DNA from: Sphaerulina vaccinii
Taxonomy: Eukaryota > Ascomycota > Dothideomycetes > Mycosphaerellales > Mycosphaerellaceae
Length of the DNA stretch: 64,000 bases
Assembly (NCBI GenBank): GCA_022570795.1
Contig: JAKUDP010000010.1
Coordinates: 1,178,001-1,242,000 of the forward strand
Direction of reading: 5' to 3'
The notes beneath the pieces were generated by a model. That model was not told the DNA's origin and did no database searches. It saw only the letters and a program-made list of their open reading frames with translations. Each line of letters opens with the position of its first letter. Position 1 is the first letter of the stretch. Shown here piece after piece: positions 1 through 11,876 of the stretch. Made by a program: the position numbers and the translations under genes.

Positions 1-490
1 AGGGCGTTAAATGATCTGAGAGTCCGGATCTCGAACGAGCGCTTTGTGCCACAAGGTAGGCAGGTATTGCTCTGCCACGACATTACATCAAGCTCCAGCA
101 GCTTACCTTACCTGACTGTGGATTTGTAGTGCACCGTTTCGAGGTCCAGTCCTTGAGACGAACACCACGCGCCTCGCTTCGATAAACTGGGGAAGCCACG
201 AGATACGGGTTCCACAAGTATATAGTCCTGTGGGGAGTTGTTGTGGAGAGATGCAGTGGAAGTGGATCTAGGACAAGTAACATACCTTGATCGGCAAGGC
301 AAGTATACCGAGTAATCCTGCAGCTCGGGCGAGATGCCAGCGATAGCATTGCAGTCCACAGGTGTGGAGCGTCCGAAGAGATGAAGGTGATGTACCTAGG
401 TATCATGCATGTCTATCTGAGAGAGCAGACTTACACCAACTCGAGAGTCACTTTACGTCTTGTGTTTGAAGTGCATTGTCCTGTGCTTCC
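1..490. other. Upstream region of the xylitol dehydrogenase gene; no confident gene
   Basis: This GC-balanced stretch precedes the dehydrogenase start. On the minus strand a splice-like pattern (donor near 297, acceptor near 239) would join two open stretches. The resulting peptide matches no family I recognise, and there is no clear start codon between it and the divergent gene. I treat it as promoter plus unassigned sequence. Confidence 0.4.
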
Positions 491-1883
491 ATGATGAGTT
501 CGCCAATCGATGCACAAACGGTACGTATATCTTCTTTCGATGCTCCGACTGCATCTTGCTGATTGACATGGTGAACAGAACCCGTCCTTCGTCTTAAGAG
601 GAATCAAAGATGTTGCTTTTGAAGATAGACCAGTCCCTGCTTTGCGAGACGCGCACGATGTCAGAGTTCATGTGGCACAGACTGGCATTTGCGGCTCAGA
701 TGTGCACTACTGGCAGCGTGGGCGCATTGGCGATTTCGTCCTGAACAGCCCAATCATCCTTGGTGAGTCCAGTCTCGAGTGTGTCCAGAGCTCGCGGTGA
801 GGAACCAAATGTCGGAGACTTGTGTTCTCGGCTCGAACGCATCTCTGTCTGTGAGCGGCAACCAAGACATTGCGCATCCGGACAAAGCCCTTGAAGAAGT
901 CGAGATGAGCCCCAGAGAGCATCCGACGTTTGGTAGCCGACTGCGAGCAGAGGAGTCAACCAATGCAAGGCGCATACTGACGCCTGAAAGGCCATGAGTC
1001 CAGTGGCACTATAGTCGGAATCGGCAGCGCGGTGAAGAATGTCAAAGTCGGAGATCGAGTCGCCATCGAGCCTGGAGTGCCTTGTCGACGGTGTGACTAC
1101 TGTAGATCTGGAGCATACAACCTCTGCGCGGATACAGTCTTCGCTGCCACGCCGCCGTGGGATGGCACACTTGCGAAATACTACATCGTGGCCTCGGATT
1201 ACGTGTACCCTATCCCAGAGCACATGAGTATGGAGGAAGGAGCTCTGGTAGAGCCAACTGCGGTTGCGGTGCAGATATGCAAGGTAGCTGAACTGAGAGC
1301 CGGAGAGACAGTGGTCGTCTTCGGGTGCGGGCCAATTGGAGTCATGTGTCAAGCGGTAGCGAAGGCATACGGAGCCAAGAAAGTCATTGGTATCGATGTG
1401 GTACAGTCACGGCTGGACTTTGCTCAAAGCTTTGGCGCGGATCATGTATATCTGCCACCAAGACCTGAAGCTGGCGCTGGACCGCTGGAGCATCAGGAAA
1501 AGGTGGCGGCACTCATCAAGAAGGAATTGGACCTGGCCGAAGGCCCGGACATTGTACTCGAGTGCACTGGCGCAGAACCATGCATCCAGACTGGGATATG
1601 TGTTGCTAAGAAGGGAGGCACTTATGTCCAGGCGGGCATGGGAAAGGAGAATGTCACATTTCCAATCACCACAGCCTGTATCAGGGGTCTAGTCGTAAAG
1701 GGCTCAATCCGCTACACATCTGGCTGCTATCCTCAAGCTGTAGATCTAGTGGCCTCCGGGAAGATCGATGCCACGAGACTAATCACAAATCGCTTCAAGT
1801 TCGCGGAGGCGGAGGTTGCATTCGAGCTGGTCAAGGCTGCGAGACCGGATGTCTTCAAAGTCATGATCGAAGGTGTAGAATAG
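491..1883 (+). CDS. Xylitol/sorbitol dehydrogenase (zinc-dependent MDR family)
   Basis: Exons 491-520, 579-762 and 991-1883 give 368 residues. The product is a medium-chain NAD(P)-dependent polyol dehydrogenase that would oxidise xylitol to xylulose, or sorbitol to fructose, in the cytosol (pentose catabolism). Catalytic zinc ligands are visible at C48 (TGICGSD) and H73/E74 (GHES, rebuilt across intron 2). The structural zinc lobe is C103, C106, C109, C117. The Rossmann motif GCGPIG is at 183-188. The C-terminal RYTSGCY segment is typical of xylitol/sorbitol dehydrogenases rather than alcohol dehydrogenases. Intron 1 is 58 nt; intron 2 is 228 nt, long for this window. The gene is convergent with a Zn2Cys6 regulator 104 bp away. 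Xylitol versus sorbitol versus arabinitol specificity cannot be settled from sequence alone. Confidence 0.93.
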
Positions 1884-1987
1884 TGCTTAATCTGTAGCCC
1901 TTCCTCTCGCCCGTGGTGCAGAGTCGGGACCTGACTTGAGTGAAGTGTTCATACACAATTGGCACACATTAGCGCTGCCAACGCCAT

Positions 1988-4277
1988 CTACGGTCTGGTT
2001 TCTCCAGCTTCAAGAATGTCAAAGGGCGATCCCAAAGGACTCTCGGATGCCATGTTGTTCAAGAATGACATCCAGCTATCATCCGGCATGTATGTGTCCA
2101 TCTCTGTGCCAGGCCACATCATGTTGTAAACATCGTTCAGCTGAGTCTCGGGGGTCCCCTCCACAGGCTGTAGTGATATGCCAGCATTCAAATTATCGTT
2201 GCCTAGGAACTCTCCACAGAGTCGTATGATGAACTGGTAGCATTCTTTGCTCGCAGGATTGATCGACTGCATCGAACCGATCACAGCTAACACCTGGTGA
2301 ATCTGAGTGCGCCAGCTTGGTGCCTGCGTAGACATTGGGTCGTTCCGTAGCATCATCGTAGGTATCAAGGACGCAGCAAAGATGAAATAGAGCCCGTACC
2401 ACGACGCCATACAGATGTGTGCTTCTGTGTTCCAATAGGCGTGGATGGACTCGATTGATGCCTTAGCCTCAAAGAGGCATCGATCGATGACTTGTTGTGT
2501 CGCAGAGTCGATCGCGACATGAGGGCTAGCACTTCGTTCACGCAGAATGTGCTTTATCAAATGGAACCTGAACATGATAATCCGGAAGTTCCTATATCGC
2601 CACTCGAGAATCTTTCGAGACAAGTAGTACCTGTGTGGTGTATCTACTGTTTCTTCTGACCAGAGGCGTAGCCAAGGCTCTATACGCTCGTTGTCGAGCT
2701 GTAGCAACTCGGCAGCGCTCGGGAAGCGATTCGAGATGATTTTGTTGTAGATATCGTTTGTCACAAGGTGTAGTCGGACTTGCGAGGCGACAGCTGAGTA
2801 CGGTGTTACGCCTGACTTCGGCAGAGGCAGATCAATAGAGACATTTGTCAGATCATGGTCATCCACGTTGAGTGGCAGCGCAACCTCGACACCAGAAGAG
2901 GGCCATGCGAGGGGCCGTCCAAAGGTGTACGTCGCCCCAGACGCGAAGACAAAAAGCGTCCACCAGGTTCGCCTTCTGATTTCCATAGATAATGGGCTGA
3001 TCCGCCAGTTGCTGAACTCTTTGTGCAGACCGAGTCCCATAGCCCTAGGTGATACTTCCATGGTAAGCAGGTATCTCAGACGACTGATCAACCAAGCAAT
3101 GTCTTTCATGGCCTGATAGCCAGACCGAACGAGCCTTATCAATGTAGTGGGAATGGGGTACCTCAACTTACATGTGTAGTGCAAGTCCCAGGTAATTGTA
3201 TCCGGAGTTAGGCTTGCCTCGCTTCTGTAGGTAATTCGACATCAAGGTAAGGGCCTGCACCAGTGTAATATTGCCGGTTTCTAGAGATGCGATCGAAATG
3301 TTTGATTTTGCTGCTTCGAAGAGATCCAGGTCTTGCGAAAGAGGCTCCGTAGCAGAACTGAACAGCCCGATCGCGCCAACTACATAAGCCAGAGCATTCC
3401 AGCTCTTGCCATCAGGTCGAGGTATGACCCGAGCGTACTCTGCACGAAATGTTGGCTCATGCATGATAGGATAACTCAAGTGGTAGCATGCGAAGTACGC
3501 ATCGATGGCAGCATCAAGGTTGATAGTGCCGATCTGCTTCGCCCAGTAGAGCGGTGTCTCTATCCAACCATATTCTGCGCCCATGGACTGATTATGTGAG
3601 ATGCTCGTACGTGCCTTGCTGTGCTGTCTGAGATGCGCTTCTGGTAGCATCAATTTAAGCATGGCGGCGCCGGACGCAATGCCCAGATAGCCTGTTCCGC
3701 TATCCTCGACGGAAAGAGATGCCATGCCGTCAACTACGTTTGCACCCGGCAAGTCGTTCTGGGCTTGAATAAGGGAACTCCGTATAGCTGTCTCATCCCA
3801 GCTGAGCTCGGAGTTCGAAGGCGCAGCTTCGAGATTGAACTCGGATGTTGAAATTGCAGAGCTTTGTGGAGTCGGATCGCGATAGACTGGCAGTTCAGCC
3901 ATGTTGTGCGGTGTCTGCATAAACAGCTGCTTGGCATCCTTCGTACGCGATTGTGACAGAGTGCCATCCTCGCCACCCTTCTGGGACTGCAGACTCTGTA
4001 GCTTAGCTTCAGCAGCAGAAGCACGATGTTCCATTTGCTTCAATCGCATCTCAGCTTGACGAAGCCTCTCCTCAATCGCTGTTAAGTGCTTACGAGTGAG
4101 AGGAGTCTTCGAGTGTCTCTCATATAGGCAGTGTCGTTTGTTTCGCGCGCAGGGACCGCACTCCGGAATCTGTCGATCACATCTCCCTTTTCTTCTTTTG
4201 CACTCGTTGCAGGCCTGGTCGAGTGTGGTGTCTGCTGAACTTGTGGCAGTCTCCGAAAGTGGCTTTTGTCGTTCCAT
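1988..4277 (-). CDS. Zn2Cys6 fungal transcription factor with fungal_trans domain
   Basis: Two exons, 4277-3172 and 3044-1988, give 720 residues. The binuclear zinc cluster is at C23, C26, C33, C40, C43, C50, followed by a coiled-coil-like dimerisation stretch (about 64-100, EERLRQAEMRLKQMEHR). The fungal transcription factor regulatory domain fills the middle (GLGLHKEF, RRRTWW, TFGRPLAWP). Intron: donor GTAAGT at 3171. A nearer acceptor would make a 37 nt intron and insert about 30 odd residues; the acceptor at 3045 (127 nt intron) gives LGLALHM-AMGLGLHKEF, the expected family continuity. An in-frame ATG exists at 4337, but the one at 4277 gives the usual short N-terminus. The neighbouring polyol dehydrogenase hints at control of sugar use; this is inference. 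Confidence 0.88.
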
Positions 4278-4835
4278 GGTGGCACAGATACATGCGAACC
4301 ATCGCTTATACACCGATCTGGAGTGATCCTGGATCACATTAGCAGCACTGACGAGATGACCACTCGTGTAGATCCATGTATCGACTTGACAATGTTTCCT
4401 GGTACGTGAAGTTGTATGAAGAAGTCTTCACGGCAGCATGACAGGCACTCCCGCATTAGTTCTATGCAAGAGCTTAGTTAACGAGGAGTCCATGCCGGCA
4501 TGTCGCCGTTTCAGCTGAACCAATTCAGTGAGCCAGAAGAAGCCCGACTGTCAGCAGATACTCTCCTTCGCGACCTGGATGGCAGAAAGATATGTGGACA
4601 TCGAAACGCGAACTGGCGGAGAAGAACGCGGAGGTGAGGGAAGGAACGTGCGTGGATGCAGGGCAAACAGGGGCCAACTGCTGTCACATGTTGGAAAGCT
4701 ACTCGTGTCCTTTTAAGACAACATCGTCTTTTTGAACAACTTCCTACTTGAGACTCACCAGAGCAATCTCGCTACAGCTCCAGAAGTCCAGGAGCTGAAA
4801 TCACCACCCTTGACCTCGCCAGACGTCGATACACC
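4278..4835. promoter_or_regulatory. Divergent intergenic region between the Zn2Cys6 regulator and the GMPPA-type gene
   Basis: About 560 bp between two divergent starts. I see no further gene; a purine-rich patch (GGAGAAGAACGCGGAGG) lies near 4620. It must hold the promoters of both neighbours. Confidence 0.5.
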
Positions 4836-6286
4836 ATGGCCTCCCTACAAGTGCCCGTAAGAGGGAAAGCTGGAGGTGCTCCTGTCACAAAAGCTGTTAT
4901 TCTGGTATAGACATATCGCTGCACAAGAGACACATGGGACTGTAAGCTGAGTGGTATACTAGGTTGGAGGTCCATCTCGAGGAACACGCTTCAGACCACT
5001 ATCCCTCGATCTGCCAAAGGTGAGCAACAACAGCTCGGCCATTGGGTTACCTCAGTGTAGAAGCAAACGAGTCTGATACGTTATAGCCACTCTTCGAAGT
5101 CGCTGGCCACCCGATCATCGAGCACTGCTTCCAGGCAGTCACTCGTGTCCCTGAGATCCACGAAGTTTTCATTGTTGGCTACTATGACGAGTCCGTATTC
5201 CGCGACTTCATCAAGGACTGCTCTCGCACACACCCAAAGATCAGCGTCAAGTATCTTCGCGAATATCAAGCTCTCGGTACGGCTGGTGGTCTTTACCACT
5301 TCCGTGATGCCATTCTCAAGGGCAGACCCGACCGCTTCTTCGTCCTCAACGCCGATGTCTGCTGCTCCTTCCCCCTCGAGCAGATGCTGCGCCTATTCGA
5401 CGAGAAAGATGCGGAGGCTGTGATCTTGGGCACGAGAGTCCCGAACGATGCAGCAACCAACTTTGGTTGCATTGTCAGTGATGCGCATAGCAAGAGAGTG
5501 CTACATTACGTGGAAAAGCCGGAGTCGCACATCTCGAACCTGATCAATTGTGGTGTATACCTCTTTGCCACGGAAGCCATCTTCCCTAGCATCAAGAGTG
5601 CGATCAAGCGTCGCACGGACAGACCACGACTATTATCATACCCTTCTTCAGACGCACTGGACTCGCAATATGTCCCACCTGGAGATGAGGATGGCGAGAA
5701 GAACGAAGTCATTCGTTTGGAGCAAGACATTTTGGCGGATCTGGCAGACAGCAGGCAATTCTACGTTCTGGAGACCAAGGACTTCTGGCGCCAAATCAAG
5801 ACTGCTGGCTCTGCAGTACCGGCGAATGCTCTCTACCTCACCAAGGCCTTCCAGATGCAATCAGAAGAGCTTGCTAAGCCATCAGCTAACATTCTCCCTC
5901 CTGTATTCATTCACCCCAGCGCACAAGTTGAGCCGACTGCAAAGCTTGGACCGAACGTCTCGATTGGACCTCGTGCAGTTGTTGGTGCAGGCGCAAGAAT
6001 CAAGGAGTCGATCGTGCTCGAGGATGCCGAAGTCCGCCATGATGCGTGTGTGTTGTACTCCATCATTGGCTGGGGCAGCCGAGTTGGCGCCTGGGCGCGT
6101 GTGGAGGGCACACCTACACCAGCACGAGAGCACAGCACGAGCGTGGTCAAGAACGGAGTCAAAGTGCAAAGCATCACGATTCTGGGCAAGGAGTGTGCTG
6201 TGGCAGACGAGGTCCGCGTACAGAACTGCGTCTGCTTGCCATATAAGGAGCTGAAGCGAGACGTGGCCAACGAGGTTATAATGTAA
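4836..6286 (+). CDS. GDP-mannose pyrophosphorylase A-type protein (mannose-1-phosphate guanylyltransferase family)
   Basis: Exons 4836-4904, 4963-5019 and 5087-6286 give 441 residues, the normal length for the GMPPA branch. The N-terminal nucleotidyltransferase domain starts ILVGGPSRGTRFRPLSLDLPKPL, rebuilt across two introns, and carries FVLNADVCCSFP in the nucleotide site and YVEKPESHISNLINCGVY. The C-terminal left-handed beta-helix shows hexapeptide repeats (residues ~310-430: IHPSAQVEPTAKLGPNVSIG). In animals GMPPA is a regulatory subunit that binds GDP-mannose and restrains the catalytic GMPPB; many fungi keep this paralogue beside the PSA1/SRB1 enzyme. Here the first loop reads GGPSRGTR instead of the catalytic GGxGTRLRPLT, which favours the A-type role. 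It would act in the cytosol and feed protein glycosylation. Confidence 0.9.
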
Positions 6287-7353
6287 GATCGAGCAAAGGA
6301 GGTCAAAAGAAAAGCGTAGCACCATACCGGTGTTATAGAGCTTGCCTCGCCAAAATAGACAGCATATTGAAGTTCAGCAGTTCATATTCATCACATGCGT
6401 GTACTTTGTATAGCTTTAGTGATCGGCATGATACACCAACCACAACTATACTGCTGATCATTTTGCCAACAGTGCCAAGAGCTGTAGGACATCGCATTGC
6501 ACCAGATGTATGTCGACCTGAACTGTATCTCTGCCGTAAGCACGACCAACCAAACAAGAGCGTACTCGCTCATCGGTGCGTAGTGTTCCAATGACTGCAG
6601 GGAGTCAATTGGAAGCGTGATCTTCAACTGCTGCTGATGACTGCTGACTCAAAGCCAAGCCTCGTCCCCGCTGCTGGCTAGACCTTTGTCACTGTTTGGA
6701 GTATCCTTGTCGTTGCATCAACAGGCGGCTCCATAACCTTACGAGGCTTGTATACTACGTGCATACATACCCACCGCATCGACTGCGCCGACTGCCTGAG
6801 GGACTACTCAACAAACGCGTAGCGGCAAGACAGTCTTCGTATTTGCACTCGTCGAGTCGGACTGACGTCGTACTTGTCAAGCCGCCAACCGTTCTTGCTC
6901 TTTCGGTTGCTCTTGCTCTTGCTCTTGCTCTTGCTCTCACGATCGCTTCCTACAAACATACCACCACGCTCCTAAGCAGCACGCACTCGGCTCTATCTCC
7001 GCGACGTCGACGCATCGCCGCGCACGCTTACGACTATCACTTCACGACAATACGACTCCCGCCAGCACTCTGGCCGCCCGGCGTCACTACGATTTCCTTG
7101 GCCAAGCGAGCCACGACACCTTTCCTGCCAAAGGCCACAACAGCTCCCATGCGAAGGCATTAGGCACTGCTTCAGCTGAAATCCACTGTCTGGCCTACCT
7201 GGCGAGACTTTTTCGGCCTCCATAACGCTGCCCTTGGACATACGACACAGCCATTACCACACTCATCGGTCTTATCTTATCAGCAGTGCGCATCAGGCGA
7301 CTACTTATTCATTGACGAGATAGAACTGCAGAGCTTGGAACTGTGCCGCAATC
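6287..7353. promoter_or_regulatory. Long leader/promoter of the PPZ-type phosphatase gene
   Basis: About 1.07 kb with no supported gene. The right half is pyrimidine- and TTGCTC-rich and probably contains the promoter and 5'-UTR of the phosphatase. A hexanucleotide microsatellite is listed separately. Confidence 0.5.
6907..6936 (+). repeat. TTGCTC hexanucleotide microsatellite, five perfect copies
   Basis: Five contiguous TTGCTC units, with one more copy at 6895-6900 separated by TTTCGG. It lies ~420 bp upstream of the phosphatase start, likely in its leader or promoter. Confidence 0.9.
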
Positions 7354-9030
7354 ATGGGCAATCAGCCGTCAAAGGATGGCAAGAGCAGCGGCTCGCAAAC
7401 ACCTACAGGCTCAGGGCCGGAGTTGGGGTCATATCCATCATTCAGCAAGTCCGACACAAAGGAGTCATCGCGCTCATTCAGAACTGCCTTGCGCACCAAG
7501 ATTCCTGGCAAGTCCTCATCCGATAGTCCTCGGGCGAGCACTAGCAACCTCGTTGGCGACAATTCGAGCACGAGCCTGGATAAGACGGATTCCCAGTCGG
7601 TGAAGTCAGCTACTAGTGCCAGGTCTGGCAAACACTCACGTAGCGCATCAGCGAACATCTCGGAAACACCGCGCAGAGGTAGTCTTGCAGGCGACGATGC
7701 TGAGGACCAACCGCCGCCGTCACCAACCATGTCAGCATCGGTTGGTGGTGGGCACCAGTACAGCGAGATCGAGGAGGCGCAGCGAAGCGGAGAGGTAGAT
7801 GCTGTCTCGGATGCACCTCCGCAGGGCAATATGCACCAGACACTCAACAAGGAACCTACAGAATCAATTCTTATGAAGAGGCCGCCGAAGGAACCAAATG
7901 GACAAGGTGCAGCTGCAGCTCTTGCCATCGCCGAAGGATCGGAATCTCGCTCGCCTTCTACTTCAGGCGAAATGGCGATAGGAGCATTGAAGCCTGCTGA
8001 CCTCGACGATATGATCAAGCGTCTCGTGGATGCTGGTTATGCTGGCAAAGTCACTAAGACTGTCTGCCTCAAGAATGCTGAGATTACGGCGATCTGCAAT
8101 GCCGCACGAGAGCTCTTCCTATCGCAGCCTGCGCTGCTGGAGCTATCTACGCCTTGCAAGATTGTGGGTGACGTACATGGCCAATATACGGATCTGATTC
8201 GTATGTTCGAGATGTGCGGGTTCCCGCCTAACAGCAACTTCCTATTCCTGGGTGATTACGTGGATCGTGGAAAGCAGAGCTTGGAGACCATACTACTACT
8301 CATGTGCTACAAATTACGGTATCCAGAAAACTTCTTCCTTCTTCGCGGCAACCATGAGTGCGCCAACGTGACGAGGGTCTATGGATTCTACGACGAATGC
8401 AAGCGGAGGTGCAATGTCAAGGTGTGGAAGACTTTCGTCGACACCTTCAACACGCTGCCAATTGCTGCTATCGTAGCCGGCAAGATCTTCTGTGTACATG
8501 GAGGCCTCTCGCCTTCGCTATCTCATATGGACGACATCCGCAACATTGCCAGGCCGACAGATGTCCCGGATTACGGTCTTCTTAACGATCTGCTGTGGTC
8601 TGATCCAGCTGATATGGAAGCAGATTGGGAAGCTAACGAGAGAGGAGTCAGTTATTGTTTTGGCAAAAAGGTTATCATGGAGTTTCTGCAAAAACACGAC
8701 TTCGATCTAGTGTGCAGAGCGCATATGGTTGTCGAGGATGGATACGAATTCTTCAATGAACGAATTCTGGTCACTGTGTTCTCCGCTCCGAACGTAAGTT
8801 TCTCGCTGCGCGATGCGTTCCGGGCAGTCTACTGACATGTGATATAGTACTGTGGCGAGTTTGACAACTGGGGTGCTGTGATGAGTGTCTCGGGCGAATT
8901 ACTGTGCTCATTCGAGCTTCTGAAGCCGCTGGATTCAAGCGCACTGAAGACACACATTAAGAAAGGGCGAGCAAAGCGTAACAGCATGCTCAACAGTCCT
9001 CCAGCTGCGCAATTTCCCCAAAGCTACTAG
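7354..9030 (+). CDS. PPZ-type serine/threonine protein phosphatase
   Basis: Exons 7354-8793 and 8848-9030 give 540 residues. The N-terminus MGNQPSK is a myristoylation-type signal and is followed by a ~230-residue Ser/Thr-rich disordered extension, as in yeast Ppz1/Ppz2. The PP1-like catalytic domain has the metal-binding motifs GDVHG (~272), GDYVDRG (~300) and GNHE (~332) and the later HGGLSP. The 54 nt intron splits SAPN from YCGEFDNWG, a conserved PP1 segment. PPZ phosphatases govern monovalent cation homeostasis, cell-wall integrity and salt tolerance and are inhibited by Hal3-type proteins. Plain PP1 is unlikely given the myristoylated Ser-rich extension. Confidence 0.93.
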
Positions 9031-9959
9031 AGACTGGCACCGGGACAGAGCCTGCAAGGAAGGTTGAAGACATCTTTCAAGACCGGCAATCCAGACACCT
9101 CGTAAGACGAAGAAGATGATGCTTGGCAGACGAAGGACAACGATTCTCACCACAAGTGATCTAAATACAGAAGACAATGGCAGCACATTGCACCCAGCTT
9201 CGATGGAACAATCCTGGTGCGGACATCACGCGACAATCAGCCATACGCATCATCCGCCACTGCGTAGTCGCGATACAGGCCCGCGTCAAGATGAAAATCG
9301 GAGGAAGAGTAGGACGATCCTTGAAATTCTGATATGGCAAGCGTTCAGTAATAGGTCAGGAGTTGTGGGCTGGCTGTATATCATCATAGATGGGTCAGGG
9401 TGGAAAGGAAACAATGATCCGCGGCGTTCAGGCAAGCTGTTGGGGATAATCCAAATTGTGATTCTACTACAGCGCTGACAAGCGATGCAGCGAGCGATGA
9501 GTGGAAGCATAGAACTACTCGATAAGCGGAGACGCTACAGGGAGGCTTGCTTGCGTTGGATTGTTTTCGAAGATAGAAATATGGCCTTTGTCGTCTTGGC
9601 AGAAGGAGAACAATGCCACAGGGAGTTCGCATCGATGACTGCTACTCAGACCAGCCATAGGGCTGGCACCGGGGACTGCATAGATTGTTATTTGTTAGTA
9701 TGGACTTCTTCACTCTATCGCCGATACCCATTGTGTGTTCGAAATGCTTTTGCTGAAATCTCGATGCTAGCAGCTCGTATTGACATAAGCAGCGGACTAC
9801 ATTCGATATAATCATCTTATACTTCCCTCAGAGTCGCTTCGAATCCTCGACTGCCATGACTTGAGCCGCAATGGCGTGGTGCCTGGCCCATAGTTGGAGA
9901 ACTATATGAAGCACGATATTTGGACGCTTGCATGCGCGCCCTGAGAATGCCACCGCGCC
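9031..9959. other. Intergenic between convergent PPZ-type and PEBP genes; nothing recognised
   Basis: About 930 bp holding both 3' ends. Short open frames occur on both strands but none has a family motif or credible splice structure. Confidence 0.5.
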
Positions 9960-10703
9960 CTACTGCTTATCATCCTGAGCATAGAAAAAGGTTGCACCCA
10001 CAACCTCAAGGCCATTCTCCTCTGCCCATTCCCTTGCCCCGGCTCGCACAGTACCATAGCCCCAATGCTGCCGGCTTTTTGGCTTGCTCAAGCTTAACTT
10101 TGAAGATGTACCATTGCGTGGCGCAAGAGCAGCGAAGACATATCTGTGCTTGCCAGTCTTTGGCGGCGGACCAGGTGGCTGATACTGCACAATCCCATCC
10201 ACACCTTTCCAGCCATCTTCAGCGATCGCACTACTGGTACTTGTCAATGGCACGTTGGTGACAATCCAGTGGCACATCTGGCTCCAGTCTGGATTCTCTC
10301 TGCTGCGGGCATCTGGGTCGGTGAGCACAAGCGTGAGCTGAGGAACTTCGTTGTCAGCACCCATTGACTGTGGGAAGTCTGGTAATTGGCCGAGGAGTTG
10401 GACATGTGGGATGTGTTGGACTTTCTTGACTTTTATAGTGTTGCCGGCAAGTGCTGCTGCCTTTGACCAAGTCACATCTAGTGACAACATGGGCTTGAAT
10501 TCGTCCATAACGGTTGGGATGATTTCAGCGAGTTTCAGTCTGGTCACCCGTAAGTACAGTGCTTAGTAGACTACGAATCTGTTCGCGTACTTCTCGATGA
10601 GGTCGAAATCGTCATTTGATATAAGAGGCTGTTGTTGCTCGACTGCCACGACTGTGGTTGCCGCAGAAATGACAAATCCCAGCACGGGGACGATCATCTT
10701 CAT
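9960..10703 (-). CDS. Secreted phosphatidylethanolamine-binding protein (PEBP/YbhB-like, carboxypeptidase Y inhibitor family)
   Basis: Exons 10703-10591 and 10539-9960 give 230 residues. The first exon encodes a signal peptide (MKMIVPVLGFVISAATTVVAVE). The 51 nt intron was placed by phase, giving IEKLKLAEIIPTVMDEF, the usual PEBP opening. The ligand-site signatures are LTLVLTDPDARSRENP and CHWIVTNV, with the later HRYVFAALAPRNG. Family members bind anionic phospholipids; yeast Tfs1 inhibits carboxypeptidase Y and Ras-GAP, while secreted fungal forms are poorly understood. A secreted or vacuolar location is inferred from the signal peptide. Confidence 0.88.
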
Positions 10704-11876
10704 GTTGGATAGTCGTTGGTATGCACGCGGATGCACAAGAGTTCTTTATCAAGACTAGTAACGTGAAGACAAGGAAAGGGTAAGTGCTCGTGTGCTTTAC
10801 ATCGAGCTCTCCCCGCCATATCACAGATATAGATCTCGATGCACCCTGACGTGGTGTTGACAACATGGAACCACACATTGTGTCTCTGTTTACATGAACA
10901 TATATGCTCAATGCTAGAGCTTTGATCTGATTACCTTGGTGGGTTCACTCACGACCAACGATACCCTTCGAAACAACAGTAAAGCAACCCATAACATGGC
11001 AACAAACCCATTCTCGCCTCACGGAGCTAAAGGACCAATCGTACGAGTTCAGATTCATCTACTGGAGTTAGAATCTCTTCTGATCACATATAAAGAGATC
11101 AAATGCAGCGCTGTTGTCAATCTTGGGCATAGGAGGCGGATTGTTGTTCTTGCTTCGTGCCAGCAGGGCTAAAAGAGCGAATCGCATAGACCAGGCGGGC
11201 CTACATCATCCTATAGACACAAAGCAGAATGGTGGGCTATGAGTGAGGATGATGGCAGTCATGGTAGACGGTGCCTGGGGTCTACCACACCTCGTACCAT
11301 ATCTTCGCGGTGTGCGGTACTTCGTGCAAAACTCATTCTTCTCTGAGCATCCGTCCGAGCGATGGTATGGCGCCTAGCTGGTAGATGTTTGTATAGGCGC
11401 TGATGATGTACGCTGGAGCAGCGTGCCAGCTGGGTCGTAGGCGGGTCAAAATAGTCCATTTGTATCAGTTTTCTTGTCTTGCCGTCGACATATGTATCTT
11501 GAAATGTCTGTTGAGGATGGAAAGTGCCCATTGCTTGGGAGTGTGACGTGCAGGCGCAAGTTTCCCTTTTCGTTGGAACAGCACTGCAGCCTCATAAGTT
11601 GGCGTGCCATCGCATTAATTGGCAATTCTCCCCAGTTGTATTTCATTCGCATCAACAACATCAATAGGACTGTACGCGTTCATATACTTCCAACATTACC
11701 ACCGCGACTGCACCAAAGGAAGGTTGAAGTGAAGCGGAGGTCTGACAACGAAGACGGGCTGCGACAAGGGACTCCCCGGCAGACGTGCCAGCTTCTGATT
11801 GAGCGTGCAGTGGCCAAACAAACACGACACAACATCATCACATCACCTCGACCAGCCCACCAACGAAGTCGCCAAC
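10704..11876. promoter_or_regulatory. Divergent promoter region between the PEBP and dynamin genes
   Basis: About 1.17 kb without a recognised gene. The last ~250 bp before 11877 (ACACGACACAACATCATCAC and similar CA-rich sequence) look like a fungal 5'-UTR. Confidence 0.5.

Noticed and set aside
83..406. Minus-strand ORF with a possible intron upstream of the dehydrogenase
   Set aside because: No recognisable family, no convincing start, and too little room before the divergent start at 491.
6696..7163. 155-codon plus-strand ORF before the phosphatase gene
   Set aside because: Low-complexity composition caused by the TTGCTC repeat and CA/CT-rich leader; no domain.
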